DNA from: Marinobacterium marinum
Lineage (GTDB): Bacteria; Pseudomonadota; Gammaproteobacteria; Pseudomonadales; Balneatricaceae
Direction: 5' to 3'
NCBI RefSeq assembly: GCF_013868415.1
Contig: NZ_JACEMT010000030.1
Location: 1 to 64,000 of the forward strand
DNA: 64,000 nt
Shown: one piece after another, positions 1 through 9,652 of the stretch
How positions within the stretch are numbered: the first letter of the stretch is position 1
Layout: each line of letters starts with the position of its first letter
Notes under the pieces: generated by a model
Databases searched by the model: none
Seen by the model: the letters and a program-made list of their open reading frames with translations, nothing else
What the model was told of the DNA's origin: nothing
Position numbers and translations under genes: made by a program

Positions 1-84
1 GTAAGCGCCCTTAAATCAGCACCTTTTTTCCAGCCACTGACCGCCGCACACTGATTCCATCGTCACCTACGCGAGGAATCCAGC

Positions 85-402
85 ATGAACTCAGCCGAGC
101 GCACACACTACTGGCAACAGCACATTGAACACTGGCGTGATACCGGGCTATCCGGTGCTGCTTTCTGCAAACAGCAGTCACTGTCCTATCACCAGTTTGT
201 CTATTGGCGCCGCAAGCTCGAAGGTACAGATGATGCGACCGATACCGAGCGTACACCAACATCCGGCTTTGCTCGCGTCACCCAGGTGGCCGCTTCACCG
301 CTATCGGATGATCTGACCCTGAAGCTTCCCGGCGGCATGGCCATTACAGGGCTGCATGCCGGTAATGTCGACCTGCTCGGCGCGATCCTGAGGCAGCTCT
401 GA
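85..402 (+). CDS. tnpA: IS66 accessory protein TnpA
   Basis: A 105-residue small accessory protein of IS66 elements, needed for transposition but not the DDE catalyst. The N-terminal half carries the family pattern with HIEHWRDTGLSGAAFCKQQ followed by YHQFVYWRRKLE, a helix-turn-helix-like DNA-binding region. A GAGGAA ribosome site lies about 7 bases before the ATG. Its TGA overlaps the ATG of the next gene (ATGA), so translation is probably coupled. The length is normal for the family. Confidence 0.85.
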   Translation: MNSAERTHYWQQHIEHWRDTGLSGAAFCKQQSLSYHQFVYWRRKLEGTDDATDTERTPTSGFARVTQVAASPLSDDLTLKLPGGMAITGLHAGNVDLLGAILRQL

Positions 403-770
403 TGAAACCGCGGTATCTTCGTCCCTCTCGGTCCATGCCCGAGATCTATCTGTACCGTGAGCCCATTGATTTTCGCAAGCAGGCCAATGGTCTGGCGGTG
501 CTGATTGAACAGGAGTTGGGACAGAACCCCTTCACCGGTGCGCTGTATGCCTTCACCAACCGACAGCGTAACAAGATCAAGTGCCTGATGTGGGAGGACA
601 ACGGCTTTATCCTCTATTACAAGGCGCTGGCCGAAGAGAAATTCAAGTGGCCGAGCCCGGCTGATGAGCTCATGCCGTTGACCGGCGAGCAGATCAACTG
701 GCTGCTCGATGGCTATGATATCAGCCTGCTGCAAGGCCATAAAACCTTGCAGTATGAGGCCGTTGGATAG
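402..770 (+). CDS. tnpB: IS66 Orf2 protein TnpB
   Basis: The IS66 Orf2 family protein, required for IS66 transposition with no enzymatic role established. The core reads IYLYREPIDFRKQANGL, then FTNRQRNKIKCLMWEDNGF and FILYYKALAEEKFKWP, which are signature segments of the family. The ATG at 402 overlaps the tnpA stop. An internal ATG at 435 would give the more usual N-terminus (MPEIYLYREP), so the first 11 residues are uncertain. About 46 bases separate its stop from the tnpC start. Confidence 0.88.
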   Translation: MKPRYLRPSRSMPEIYLYREPIDFRKQANGLAVLIEQELGQNPFTGALYAFTNRQRNKIKCLMWEDNGFILYYKALAEEKFKWPSPADELMPLTGEQINWLLDGYDISLLQGHKTLQYEAVG

Positions 771-816
771 CCGGTTTTGGGTGCTTCAACTGGCTGTTTT
801 TGATATAATTTTGCCC

Positions 817-2502
817 ATGAAAACACAGCCCGAAACCACCTCAAAGACGCCTGATATCAGCAGTTTATCGACCGCTGACTTGCTGTCGATGGTGGCCGGG
901 CTGCAGCAGCAACTGGCCTCGAAAGAGGATGAGCTTGAACGGCAAAACCAAGTGCTTGAGCAGCGGGATCAGGCCGTCAAAGCGCGTGACCGGCAACTCC
1001 AGCAGCGCGAGCAATACATCCTGTTGCTGGAAGAGATGCTGCGCTTGCAACGCATCCAGCGGTTCGCGGCCAGCAGTGAGAAAACGGCCCACCAGATCCA
1101 CCTCTTCGATGAGTCCGAACTGGAAGCCGAGATCGATCAGCTGCGGGATCAGCTCCCGGACGATATTGAAGCCGCTGAAGGTGATACCCCTGCTGTCACG
1201 CCTGCACCCAAGCGCCGTCAGCGCGGCTTCTCCGATCACCTGCTGCGTGAGCGTATCGAGCTGCAGCTGAGTGATGAAGAGAAGGCCGGGGCGGTCAAAA
1301 CCTTCTTCACCAAGGTCAAGGAAGAGCTGGACTATATCCCCGCCCAGCTCAAAGTACTGGAATACTGGCAGGAAAAAGCGGTGTTCGAGGAGAACGGCGA
1401 CGAGCGTATCCTGGCCGCGGCTCGCCCGACACACCCGCTGGGCAAATGCATCGCCACCCCGGCCCTGCTGGCCTACCTGATCACCTCCAAATATGCCGAT
1501 GGTCTGCCGTTGTATCGGCAAGAGCAGATGTTCAAGCGTCTGGGCCATGAGCTGTGCCGCACCCGCATGGCGCACTGGATCATCCGTCTGGATGAGGTGT
1601 TCAAACCCCTGATCAACCTGATGCGGGAAGCGCAGAACAGTGCGGCCTACCTGCAGGCTGACGAAACCCGGATCCAGGTACTCAAAGAGGATGGCAAAGC
1701 CGCCCAATCCGATAAATGGATGTGGGTGACCCGTGGCGGACCACCGGGCCAACCTTCCGTCCTGTTCGCCTATGATCCCTCTCGAAGTGGAGCGGTGCCC
1801 GTGCGCCTGCTTGATGACTTCAAGGGTGTGCTGCAGGCGGATGGTTACTCCGGTTATGCGCCGATCTGTTCAGCCAATGAGCTGACCCGTATCGGCTGCT
1901 GGGATCACGCCCGCCGTAAGTTTATCGAAGCGACCAAAGGGGCCAAGCCGGCGGGTAAAGGCAAACAGACCAAGCTGTCCAAAGCGGATGTGGCACTTGG
2001 CCACATCAACAAGCTGTATGCCATCGAGCGTCAGATCAAGGACCTGAACCCTAACGAACGCTACCGGATCCGTCAGGAGCTGAGCCTCCCCAAACTGGAA
2101 GTGTTCAAGTCTTGGCTGGATGCGAACGTGGGGCGTGTGATGAAAGGCGGGCTAACTCGCAAAGCGATGGAATACACCCTGAACCAGTGGCCCACCCTGA
2201 TCGGCTACTGTAAGCGGGGTGACCTGCATATCAGCAACGTACTGGCCGAGAATGCCATCCGCCCGTTCGCCGTGGGGCGCAAGGCCTGGTTGTTCGCGGA
2301 TACTCCGCAGGGCGCTCACGCCAGTGCCACCTGTTACTCCCTGATCGAAACGGCCAAAGCCAACGACCTGGAACCCTCGGCGTACATCCGGCATGTGCTG
2401 GAGCGCATCGCCGATGCTGACACCCTGGAAAAGCTGGAGCGACTGCTGCCCTGGAATGTTGAGCTGGAACGTACTTCAAAAAAAGTGGCGCAGTACAGTT
2501 AA
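817..2502 (+). CDS. tnpC: IS66 DDE transposase TnpC
   Basis: The catalytic transposase of the element, 561 residues from the ATG at 817. An upstream in-frame start at 709 would overlap tnpB and adds residues not typical of the family. Residues about 20-100 form a leucine-rich coiled coil used for multimerisation. The DDE core is visible: the first Asp in LQADETRIQVL, the second in LQADGYSGYAPI and the Glu in VLAENAIRPFAVG, followed by GRKAWLFADT. The basic tail follows. No obvious Shine-Dalgarno site precedes the ATG; a TATAAT-like string lies just upstream. The reading frame is intact, so the element could be active. Confidence 0.9.
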   Translation: MKTQPETTSKTPDISSLSTADLLSMVAGLQQQLASKEDELERQNQVLEQRDQAVKARDRQLQQREQYILLLEEMLRLQRIQRFAASSEKTAHQIHLFDESELEAEIDQLRDQLPDDIEAAEGDTPAVTPAPKRRQRGFSDHLLRERIELQLSDEEKAGAVKTFFTKVKEELDYIPAQLKVLEYWQEKAVFEENGDERILAAARPTHPLGKCIATPALLAYLITSKYADGLPLYRQEQMFKRLGHELCRTRMAHWIIRLDEVFKPLINLMREAQNSAAYLQADETRIQVLKEDGKAAQSDKWMWVTRGGPPGQPSVLFAYDPSRSGAVPVRLLDDFKGVLQADGYSGYAPICSANELTRIGCWDHARRKFIEATKGAKPAGKGKQTKLSKADVALGHINKLYAIERQIKDLNPNERYRIRQELSLPKLEVFKSWLDANVGRVMKGGLTRKAMEYTLNQWPTLIGYCKRGDLHISNVLAENAIRPFAVGRKAWLFADTPQGAHASATCYSLIETAKANDLEPSAYIRHVLERIADADTLEKLERLLPWNVELERTSKKVAQYS

Positions 2503-2532
2503 GGGCAAGTGGGTCGTTTTAACGGCGGATAC

Positions 2533-2897
2533 CTCTGCATCATGTGATAGCGCCAGATTTGTAGGCGGAAAATTAGACTGATGTTGGGGAATTGGTCAGC
2601 CTTGACCGGAGTGTTGCATTGCATCGGCGTCATTCTATTAGAGCACTTTAAGCTCAACCTTCAGAGGAATAAAATGATTCTATCTAGCATGCAATAATGA
2701 AGAGTGGTTCTATAAGAGGAAATCCGAGTTAACTGAAGTCAGGAAGGCTTGAGGGTAATAGATTCAAGGTTGATACGTTCACTAGGATCAAGACGCATGG
2801 TACCTCCGTGTGCAGTCCGCTCTGTATCCAGATGGACACATTATGGACACTTTCGGTACTGCTCTCAATCCGGAAGTGTGTAACCCCTTGATATAAA
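2533..2897. other. Gene-free gap between IS66 and tRNA-Ile2
   Basis: No gene of normal size is supported here. A 19-codon minus-strand ORF at 2739-2798 (MRLDPSERINLESITLKPS) has a consensus GGAGGT site 5 bases upstream and may be the start of a destroyed gene. The stretch just beyond the tRNA 3' end (about 2800-2897) contains two copies of ATGGACAC-like sequence (TGGACACATTATGGACAC). This is the setting in which integrated elements often leave remnants, but no direct repeat of the tRNA 3' end was found. Confidence 0.5.
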
Positions 2898-2974
2898 TGG
2901 TGGGCCCAGCAGGACTTGAACCTGCGACCAATGGATTATGAGTCCACTGCTCTGACCAACTGAGCTATAGGCCC
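2898..2974 (-). tRNA. tRNA-Ile2 (CAU anticodon, lysidine type)
   Basis: A 77-nt cloverleaf with encoded CCA on the minus strand. The acceptor GGGCCTA pairs with TGGGCCC, the discriminator is A and the T arm has GGTTCAAGTCC. The anticodon loop CTCATAA gives CAU. The anticodon stem and flanks (GACTCATAATC) match the minor isoleucine tRNA whose C34 is modified to lysidine, not elongator or initiator Met. It lies downstream of rpoD, the position known for this tRNA in Pseudomonas. Confidence 0.9.
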
Positions 2975-3034
2975 GGAGAGGAGCGCCAATGATAGCATGT
3001 CTAGTCATTGGCGCAATATGATGATTGTAAACGA

Positions 3035-4891
3035 TTATTCGTCGATAAACGTACGCAGGTGGTCTGAGCGGCTTGGGTGACGCAGCTTGCGCAGAGCCTT
3101 GGCTTCGATCTGGCGGATACGCTCACGCGTCACGTCGAACTGCTTGCCTACCTCTTCCAGCGTATGGTCGGTATTCATGTCGATACCGAAGCGCATGCGC
3201 AGTACCTTAGCCTCTCGTGCGGTCAGGCCAGAGAGGATTTCCTTGGTGGCTTCACGCAGCCCTTCACCTGTGGCGGTATCGACTGGTGAGGACAGGGTGG
3301 TGTCCTCGATGAAGTCGCCCAGGCTGGAATCTTCGTCGTCACCGATCGGTGTTTCCATGGAAATCGGTTCTTTGGCGATCTTCAGGACCTTGCGGATCTT
3401 GTCTTCCGGCATTTCCATGCGTTCCGCAAGCTCTTCGGGTGTCGCTTCGCGACCCATTTCCTGCAGCATCTGGCGGGAAATACGGTTGAGCTTGTTGATC
3501 GTTTCGATCATGTGTACCGGAATACGGATGGTACGTGCCTGGTCGGCGATGGAGCGTGTGATCGCCTGGCGAATCCACCAGGTTGCATAGGTGGAGAACT
3601 TGTAGCCACGACGGTATTCAAACTTGTCCACCGCTTTCATCAGACCGATGTTACCTTCCTGAATCAGGTCCAGGAATTGCAGGCCGCGGTTGGTGTACTT
3701 CTTGGCGATGGAAATCACCAGACGCAAGTTGGCCTCAACCATCTCCTTTTTAGCGCGACGGGCGTGAGCTTCGCCGATGGAGAGGTTGCGGTTAACCTCT
3801 TTGATATCGGCCAGAGTCAAGCCTGCGCCATCTTCAATCTGCAGCAGGCGTCGCTGGGCACGCTGAAGGTCCGGCATGCTGCGGCCGACGGAGGCGGCAT
3901 AAGGCTTGCCGCTGTTGGCCAGATTTTCCAGCCACTCGGGATTGGTTTCATTACCCGGGAAGGTTTTGATGAATTCAGGGCGTGGCATCTTGGCGCGCTG
4001 CGTGCAGATGCGCATGATGGTGCGCTCCTGCTTGCGGATATTGGCGATGCACTCGCGTACGCGTTCGACCAGCAGGTCATAGAAACGCGGTGACAGCTTG
4101 ATCGGTGCGAATGCATTGGCCAGAGCCATGGAGGCAAATTCGATTTCGTCGACAGAAGCGCCGCGCTGATGAGCCGCATACAGCTTTTCCAGGTTTTCCT
4201 GGATCAGGCCAAAGCGCTGACGAGCTTCTTCGGGGTCGGGACCACGCTCCTTCTCTTCGTTGGAGTCATCCTTGCCCTCTTTGTCCTCATCTTCGTCTTC
4301 ATCGTCGTCACGTTCATCGTCCTGGTCTTCTTCATCCAGTTCGACCGGTGCTTCGGTTTCGGTTTCGGGGACGTCGGAATCAGGGTCGATGTAACCGCTG
4401 AAGATATCGCTCAGGCGACCTTCTTCCTGCAAGACCTGGTTATAGGCGTCAAGAATGACCTCCACGCTGCCCGGGAAGCGGGACAGGGCCATCATGACTT
4501 CGCGAATGCCTTCTTCAATGCGCTTGGCAATGTCGATTTCGCCTTCACGGGTCAGGAGTTCGACGGTCCCCATTTCGCGCATATACATGCGGACAGGATC
4601 GGTCGTGCGACCGGCGTCGGACTCTACGGCAGCCAGTGCGGCAACGGCTTCGTCATCGGCTTCGTCGGCGGAATCACCGCCGCTCAACAGGAGATCTTCG
4701 GCATCCGGCGCTTCTTCCGCAACACGGATCCCCATGTCGTTGATCATGCGGATGATATCTTCGACCTGATCCGGGTCTGCAATGTCTTCCGGCAGGTGAT
4801 CGTTAACCTCGGCATAGGTAAGATAGCCCTGTTCTTTACCTCGGGCGATCAGTTCCTTAAGACGAGACTGCTGTTGGGATGTATCTGACAT
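3035..4891 (-). CDS. rpoD: RNA polymerase primary sigma factor RpoD (sigma-70)
   Basis: The housekeeping sigma factor, 618 residues, close to the usual 613-617. Region 1.1 is at about 1-80 and region 1.2 near [11 protein letters not shown] (98-108). The nonconserved insert contains a very acidic run at about 180-216. Region 2 includes [19 protein letters not shown] and the -10 recognition helix [14 protein letters not shown]. Region 4 ends with [18 protein letters not shown] for -35 contact. It is the last protein gene of the rpsU-yqeY-dnaG-rpoD block. A 175-base gap to dnaG contains a perfect -10 box, so it probably also has its own promoter. Confidence 0.98.
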   Translation of the reverse strand: MSDTSQQQSRLKELIARGKEQGYLTYAEVNDHLPEDIADPDQVEDIIRMINDMGIRVAEEAPDAEDLLLSGGDSADEADDEAVAALAAVESDAGRTTDPVRMYMREMGTVELLTREGEIDIAKRIEEGIREVMMALSRFPGSVEVILDAYNQVLQEEGRLSDIFSGYIDPDSDVPETETEAPVELDEEDQDDERDDDEDEDEDKEGKDDSNEEKERGPDPEEARQRFGLIQENLEKLYAAHQRGASVDEIEFASMALANAFAPIKLSPRFYDLLVERVRECIANIRKQERTIMRICTQRAKMPRPEFIKTFPGNETNPEWLENLANSGKPYAASVGRSMPDLQRAQRRLLQIEDGAGLTLADIKEVNRNLSIGEAHARRAKKEMVEANLRLVISIAKKYTNRGLQFLDLIQEGNIGLMKAVDKFEYRRGYKFSTYATWWIRQAITRSIADQARTIRIPVHMIETINKLNRISRQMLQEMGREATPEELAERMEMPEDKIRKVLKIAKEPISMETPIGDDEDSSLGDFIEDTTLSSPVDTATGEGLREATKEILSGLTAREAKVLRMRFGIDMNTDHTLEEVGKQFDVTRERIRQIEAKALRKLRHPSRSDHLRTFIDE

Positions 4892-4947
4892 AGAACCCCT
4901 GCAACGAATGAATGCTGATGTGACTGATGGCGGAAAATGAGCGCAAT

Positions 4948-4953
4948 ATTATA
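4948..4953 (-). promoter_or_regulatory. Candidate rpoD promoter -10 box
   Basis: A perfect TATAAT on the minus strand lies 57 bases upstream of the rpoD start codon in the dnaG-rpoD gap. The -35 position 17 bases further upstream reads TAGCCG, a poor match, so strength is uncertain. Internal promoters ahead of rpoD are known in related operons. Confidence 0.45.
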
Positions 4954-5066
4954 CCCGATCACGGCGTTTTCGGCTACTGGTAGCCGATGGCGGCATGCAC
5001 GATAGCGACTGCACCGTTAAGAGGATAGACCAAAAAACAGGCGGTTGCCGGAAAACGTCAGGCATA

Positions 5067-6944
5067 TCAATGTTGTCGATCGAGCAGCAGTTGCTGCAAA
5101 TCGCGCTTTTCCTGCTCTGTTAATGGGGATTGTCGCGACTTTTTCAACAGCTGATCCAGTTGAGCTTCCTGGCGGCGGGCGAGAAGACGCTTGAGAGTAT
5201 CATCCAGCAGGCTGCCGGCGTCGACATCACCCAGTATGGGATCAAGGTGTGAGATCTCGTTCAGCAGCATCAGGTCCGACCGATGTGCTTCGGCGTCCTG
5301 CCAGTCGACCAGCAGAGTGCCCAGCGAGTTGTTCGGGTCTTTCTGCAGGTAGTCCAGCAAATTGATCAGTACATCGATATTGGTTTCCAGCAGGGTGCGG
5401 AAGCTGTCGGCCGGGGGGGCGTTTCGTGCCAGTTCGGGGCGGTGCAGCAGAATGGATACCGCCTGATTGACGAGGTTGCGCGATTGATTACGAGCGCTGA
5501 TTGGAAGTGCCGCCGGCGCTGGTGCCGAATAGTCTGGCTGGGCGGCGTCGATGTAATCATCATGACCGTAATGGTCGTACGCGGGAGCGTTGCCTGAACT
5601 GCCTGCTGAAGTCTGTGCTGCGGTTTTGCTGGTCGCCTGATGAAGGTCGATAACGCTGCCGAGCTGATCCAGGTTCAGGCCGGTAATTTCGCAAATTCGG
5701 TCCAGCATCATCTGCTTGAGCAGGCTGCCAGGCATGGCATTGATCAAGGGGAGAGCTGCATTGCTGAAGCGGGCGCGGCCATCCATGCTGCTCAGATCGG
5801 CGTCCTCACTCAGGGATTTGAAAAAGAATTCGCTCAAGGGCAAAGCCTGGGTGACGCGTTCGCTAAAGGCTGCTTCGCCTTCACGGCGTACCAGTGTGTC
5901 GGGGTCCTCGCCATCGGGCAGGAACAGGAAGCGGGCTTCCTGGCCGTCTCGGATGACCGGCAGGGTGGTTTTTAGAGCGCGCAGAGCGGCTGTACGACCG
6001 GCCTGGTCGCCGTCGAAGCAGAAGATCACCTCGGGAACCAGTTTGAACAGGCGTTCCAGGTGCTGTTCGGTGGTGGCGGTACCCAGGGTGGCGACGGACC
6101 AGTGAATACCGTGCTGGGCCAGGCTGACCACATCCATGTAACCTTCCACGATCAGCAAGCGATCCAGCTGGTTGCTATGCTTGCGAGCTTCGTAAAGACC
6201 GTATAGCTCGCGCCCCTTGTGAAAGGTCGGGGTTTCCGGCGAATTCAGATATTTGGGTTTGTCATCGCCCAGTACGCGCCCACCAAAGCCTAGTACGCGC
6301 CCGCGTACATCGCGAATCGGAAACATGATGCGATCACGGAAGCGGTCGTAATGGCTTTGCTTGTCTTCGTTGTGGATAACCATGCCGGACTGCTCCAGCA
6401 GGGCGGTGGCGTTATCCACGGCGGCAAAATGATTCAGCAGATTGTCCCATCCGGGAGGGGCGTAACCGATTCCGAAGGCGGCCGCGATCTGGCCGCTGAG
6501 TCCCCGTTGCTGCAGGTAATGAACGGCTCTCTGTCGCTCGGATGAGTGACGCAGCTGCTGCTGAAAAAAGTGGTTGGCCTGCTCCAGTGCTTCGAACTGG
6601 CGCTTGAGCTGCTGTTCGCGCTGATGGTCGACCGCGTGTCCCTTTTCGCGGGGAACCTCCATACCGGCGAGCTTGGCCAGCTCTTCAACGGCTTCGGGGA
6701 AGTTGAGGCGGTCGTATTCCATCAGGAAGCCGAGAGCATTGCCGCCGGCACCGCAACCGAAACAGTAGTAGAACTGCTTGTCGGGGCTGACCGAGAATGA
6801 CGGGCTTTTTTCCTTGTGGAACGGGCAGAGGCCTGAATAGTTCTTGCCTGCGCGTTTGAGTTTGACGCGGCCGTCAATGACATCAACGATGTTGATGCGG
6901 GCCAGTAGATCGTCAATAAAATGTTGGGGTATTCGACCTGCCAT
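5067..6944 (-). CDS. dnaG: DNA primase DnaG
   Basis: Synthesises RNA primers at replication forks, recruited by the replicative helicase. 625 residues. The N-terminal CHC2 zinc-binding domain has Cys40, His43, Cys61 and Cys64. The TOPRIM catalytic domain shows the EGYMD motif (267-271) and FDGDQAGRTAA with Asp311 and Asp313 for metal binding. The C-terminal helicase-interaction domain occupies about the last 150 residues after a low-complexity Ala/Ser/Tyr linker (about 450-490). It sits between yqeY and rpoD. Confidence 0.98.
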   Translation of the reverse strand: MAGRIPQHFIDDLLARINIVDVIDGRVKLKRAGKNYSGLCPFHKEKSPSFSVSPDKQFYYCFGCGAGGNALGFLMEYDRLNFPEAVEELAKLAGMEVPREKGHAVDHQREQQLKRQFEALEQANHFFQQQLRHSSERQRAVHYLQQRGLSGQIAAAFGIGYAPPGWDNLLNHFAAVDNATALLEQSGMVIHNEDKQSHYDRFRDRIMFPIRDVRGRVLGFGGRVLGDDKPKYLNSPETPTFHKGRELYGLYEARKHSNQLDRLLIVEGYMDVVSLAQHGIHWSVATLGTATTEQHLERLFKLVPEVIFCFDGDQAGRTAALRALKTTLPVIRDGQEARFLFLPDGEDPDTLVRREGEAAFSERVTQALPLSEFFFKSLSEDADLSSMDGRARFSNAALPLINAMPGSLLKQMMLDRICEITGLNLDQLGSVIDLHQATSKTAAQTSAGSSGNAPAYDHYGHDDYIDAAQPDYSAPAPAALPISARNQSRNLVNQAVSILLHRPELARNAPPADSFRTLLETNIDVLINLLDYLQKDPNNSLGTLLVDWQDAEAHRSDLMLLNEISHLDPILGDVDAGSLLDDTLKRLLARRQEAQLDQLLKKSRQSPLTEQEKRDLQQLLLDRQH

Positions 6945-6979
6945 GTTTGCTCCGCAGACAGGTCAGCGTATGCGGACCC

Positions 6980-7423
6980 TTAGAGTTTCTGCTTCACCTG
7001 GGCGGAAATCTTGCCGATATCGGCACGACCCTGAACCAGGGGTTTGACGATGGCCATCACTTTGCCCATGTCCTGCATGGAGCTGGCGCCGGATTCGGCG
7101 ATGGCGTCATCAATAATCTGAGTGATCTCAGCGTCGCTGAGTGGCTGCGGCAGGAAAGTTTTAATCACCTCCAGCTCCTGCTGCTCCTTCTCTGCCAGTT
7201 CGGGTCGCTCAGCAGCCTCGTACTGGGTAATGGAGTCGCGTCTCTGTTTTACCATCTTGTCCAGCACTGTCAGGACGCGGGCGTCATCCAGTTCGATGCG
7301 CTCGTCCACCTCGATGCGCTTGATCTCCGCCTGGATCAGGCGAATGGTGCCAAGACGGACTTTGTCCTTGGCGCGCATGGCATTTTTCATCTGTTCTGTA
7401 AGAGTGTTTTTCAGATCAGACAT
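6980..7423 (-). CDS. yqeY: GatB/YqeY domain protein
   Basis: A 147-residue GatB/YqeY-family protein, related to the tail domain of the tRNA amidotransferase GatB. Its precise role is unsettled. The family pattern LKNTLTEQMKNAMRAKDKVR at the N-terminus and the C-terminal DMGKVMAIVKPLVQGRADIG helix are clear. It is encoded between rpsU and dnaG, its conserved place in Pseudomonas-type genomes, 35 bases upstream of dnaG, so it is co-transcribed with the replication and transcription genes. Confidence 0.93.
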   Translation of the reverse strand: MSDLKNTLTEQMKNAMRAKDKVRLGTIRLIQAEIKRIEVDERIELDDARVLTVLDKMVKQRRDSITQYEAAERPELAEKEQQELEVIKTFLPQPLSDAEITQIIDDAIAESGASSMQDMGKVMAIVKPLVQGRADIGKISAQVKQKL

Positions 7424-7471
7424 CGAATGCTCCTTTCGAGTGTGCTCGGGTCAGGTTACAGAGTATTCAGA

Positions 7472-7687
7472 TCAGTACAGGCGTACGCGGCGAGACTGTT
7501 CGCGCTGCAGTTTTTTGGCGTGACGCTTGACGGCAGCAGCAGCTTTACGCTTACGAACGGCAGTCGGCTTTTCGTAGCATTCACGACGACGTACTTCAGC
7601 CAGGATGCCGGCTTTTTCGCAAGAACGCTTGAAACGACGCAGAGCAACGTCAAACGGCTCGTTATCTTTAACTTTAACCTGAGGCAT
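7472..7687 (-). CDS. rpsU: 30S ribosomal protein bS21
   Basis: A ribosomal small-subunit protein of 71 residues, the standard length. The start is set by [20 protein letters not shown], the invariant N-terminus of the family, with a GGGAG ribosome site; a longer ORF reaching 7729 is not needed. The C-terminus is the expected Arg/Lys-rich tail ending RRVRLY. It is the first gene of the rpsU-yqeY-dnaG-rpoD block and is divergent from tsaD, leaving about 210 bases for both promoters. Confidence 0.97.
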   Translation of the reverse strand: MPQVKVKDNEPFDVALRRFKRSCEKAGILAEVRRRECYEKPTAVRKRKAAAAVKRHAKKLQREQSRRVRLY

Positions 7688-7900
7688 TCGGATTCTCCCA
7701 GTTTGGTTGATGTTGGATACTTCTTCCAATATAGGCGCAAGGCAAAGATACAGAAAGAAGGCGGCATATTTTAGTCAGGCTGTCGCAGAGTGTAAAGCCG
7801 GAACCCCGTGAATTTTAGCGTCAACTGGAGGATAATAACGTCTTGTTGAATCGCGTGTCTGATTACGCGTGTTATGAAGCGATTGTACCGAGGGGCCGAT

Positions 7901-8929
7901 ATGCGAGTGCTGGGCATAGAAACATCCTGTGACGAAACCGGCGTGGCGCTGTATGACAGTGAGCAGGGCCTGCTGTCCGATGCGCTGTACAGCCAGGTGA
8001 AAATGCACGCTGAATACGGTGGTGTGGTGCCGGAACTGGCATCCCGTGACCATGTGCGCAAGCTGTTGCCGTTGATTCGTGAGGTGATGGCCAAGGCGGA
8101 GCTGGCGCTGGCGGATGTGGATGCAGTGGCCTACACCGCGGGTCCGGGCTTGATCGGAGCACTGATGGTTGGTGCCTCGACTGGGCGGGCGCTGGCGTTG
8201 GGTCTTGGTGTGCCGGCAGTCGGTGTCCATCACATGGAGGGTCATCTGCTGGCACCGATGTTGGAGGATAATCCACCGTCTTTCCCCTTTGTGGCACTGT
8301 TGGTCTCTGGTGGCCACACCCAGTTGGTGAGCGTCAAGGGGATCGGCCAGTATGAATTGTTGGGTGAATCGCTTGATGATGCGGCGGGCGAAGCATTCGA
8401 CAAGGCTGCCAAAATGCTGGGGCTGGATTACCCGGGTGGACCGTTGATCGCCAGGCTGGCTCAGCAGGGCAATCGTGAACGCTATCGTTTTCCCCGGCCG
8501 ATGACGGATCGACCCGGACTGGATTTCAGCTTTTCAGGCTTGAAAACATTTACCCTGAATACGGCCAATGGCGCCCGTGATGATGATGGCAATATCGACC
8601 CTCAGACCATGGCTGACATCGCCTGTGCCTTTGAAGATGCCGTGGTGGAAACACTGGCGATCAAGTGCCGCCGAGCACTGCAGCACACCGGCATGAAGCA
8701 GCTGGTTATTGCCGGAGGCGTCAGTGCCAACCAGCGCTTGCGAGAACGTCTGGCCGAAGTGGTGAAGAAGGAGCGCGCGGGGCTTTTCTATGCGCGACCT
8801 GAATTCTGCACCGATAATGGTGCCATGATTGCGTATGCCGGTTGCCAGCGTCTGCTGGCAGGCCAAAGTGCTGATTTGACCATCCTGGCGCGTCCGCGCT
8901 GGCCGCTGGATACACTGGATGCGATCTGA
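7901..8929 (+). CDS. tsaD: tRNA threonylcarbamoyladenosine transferase TsaD
   Basis: Transfers the threonylcarbamoyl group to A37 of ANN-reading tRNAs as part of the TsaBDE complex. 342 residues from the ATG at 7901, chosen because [14 protein letters not shown] is the conserved N-terminus; an ATG at 7874 adds nine atypical residues. Metal-binding HMEGH and the ASKHA-fold segments [10 protein letters not shown] and [12 protein letters not shown] are present, with [10 protein letters not shown] near the end. It is convergent with plsY, with 5 bases between the stops. Confidence 0.97.
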   Translation: MRVLGIETSCDETGVALYDSEQGLLSDALYSQVKMHAEYGGVVPELASRDHVRKLLPLIREVMAKAELALADVDAVAYTAGPGLIGALMVGASTGRALALGLGVPAVGVHHMEGHLLAPMLEDNPPSFPFVALLVSGGHTQLVSVKGIGQYELLGESLDDAAGEAFDKAAKMLGLDYPGGPLIARLAQQGNRERYRFPRPMTDRPGLDFSFSGLKTFTLNTANGARDDDGNIDPQTMADIACAFEDAVVETLAIKCRRALQHTGMKQLVIAGGVSANQRLRERLAEVVKKERAGLFYARPEFCTDNGAMIAYAGCQRLLAGQSADLTILARPRWPLDTLDAI

Positions 8930-8934
8930 TCAGA

Positions 8935-9507
8935 CTAGAGGCGGTGCTCGTGGCCATTGATCAGCCTGCGGATATTGTTTCCGTGTTTAAGTAGCAACAG
9001 CAGCGATGTCAGGATGAAAGGCACCAGCAGGGCGGGAATGATCAAATAGCAGAGCAGGGGGGTTGCGGCAGCCGTGGTAATGGAGGCCAGCGAGGAGATG
9101 CGTCCGAGCATGAACATCAACCCCCAAAGGGCCAGCTGGCACAGGGCCAGAGGCCAGGCAAGCAGCAGCGAGCAGCCGAGGGTGGTGGCGACGCCCTTGC
9201 CGCCTCTGGTAGGGGCGAAAAACGGGAACAGGTGGCCGCATACGGCTGCCAGCATGACCCACCCCTGCAGCAGGACGGAAGTGCCGGTATTGAAAGCCAG
9301 CAGAACGGCTGCGGCGCCCTTGCCGACATCGGCCAGTAGCGTGAGCCCGGCGGCTTGAATGCCTCCCGTGCGCAGAACATTGGTTGCGCCGGGATTACCC
9401 GAGCCGGTCCTGCGTGGGTCATCCAGTCCCAGAGCGCGGCAGATTAAGACTGCACTGGGGATGGAGCCGAGCAGGTAGGCAGATAACAGCAACAGAGAAT
9501 CAGGCAT
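8935..9507 (-). CDS. plsY: Glycerol-3-phosphate acyltransferase PlsY
   Basis: An integral inner-membrane enzyme that moves an acyl group from acyl-phosphate to glycerol-3-phosphate, the first step of phospholipid synthesis. 190 residues with about five hydrophobic segments. All three family motifs are seen: LLGSIPSAVLICR (motif 1), GSGNPGATNVLRTGG (motif 2) and GGKGVATTLG (motif 3). The position between tsaD and folB is the same as in Pseudomonas. Confidence 0.96.
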   Translation of the reverse strand: MPDSLLLLSAYLLGSIPSAVLICRALGLDDPRRTGSGNPGATNVLRTGGIQAAGLTLLADVGKGAAAVLLAFNTGTSVLLQGWVMLAAVCGHLFPFFAPTRGGKGVATTLGCSLLLAWPLALCQLALWGLMFMLGRISSLASITTAAATPLLCYLIIPALLVPFILTSLLLLLKHGNNIRRLINGHEHRL

Positions 9508-9570
9508 CTAAGGGTCCGCTACAAGTGCCAGCCGTGATGACGACGCATTGCCGCTGGGTGGCGTGATAAA

Positions 9571-9599
9571 TTGACAGGCCGCTGCAACAAGCATATACA
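9571..9599 (+). promoter_or_regulatory. sigma-70 promoter of folB-folK
   Basis: A consensus TTGACA (9571-9576) is followed after exactly 17 bases by TATACA (9594-9599). Transcription would start near 9606, leaving a leader of about 45 bases before the folB ATG at 9653. This is the best-formed promoter noticed in the core part of the window. Confidence 0.78.
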
Positions 9600-9652
9600 A
9601 GCGCGCACCGGGGCTCAAACGCCCGGCACGCAATAACAGATCAGGAGATAGG

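Larger units (their letters stand above)
1..2532 (+). mobile_element. Complete IS66-family insertion sequence
   Basis: This is a three-gene element of 2532 bp, the usual IS66 size. The left end begins GTAAGCGCCCTTAAA. The right end, read inward on the minus strand from 2532, begins GTATCCGCCGTTAAA, so the imperfect inverted repeats match at about 15 of the first 23 positions. The order tnpA, tnpB, tnpC is intact with no frameshift. The left flank lies outside the window, so the 8-bp target duplication typical of the family cannot be checked; the right flank begins CTCTGCAT (2533-2540). The left boundary coincides with the window edge. Confidence 0.88.

Noticed and set aside
2898-2974. tRNA with CAU anticodon read as elongator tRNA-Met
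   Set aside because: The arm sequences and the location next to rpoD match tRNA-Ile2, where C34 becomes lysidine.
4169-4888. A 239-codon plus-strand frame rich in Phe and Val
   Set aside because: Antisense to the acidic region of rpoD; the hydrophobic translation is a mirror of Asp/Glu codons.
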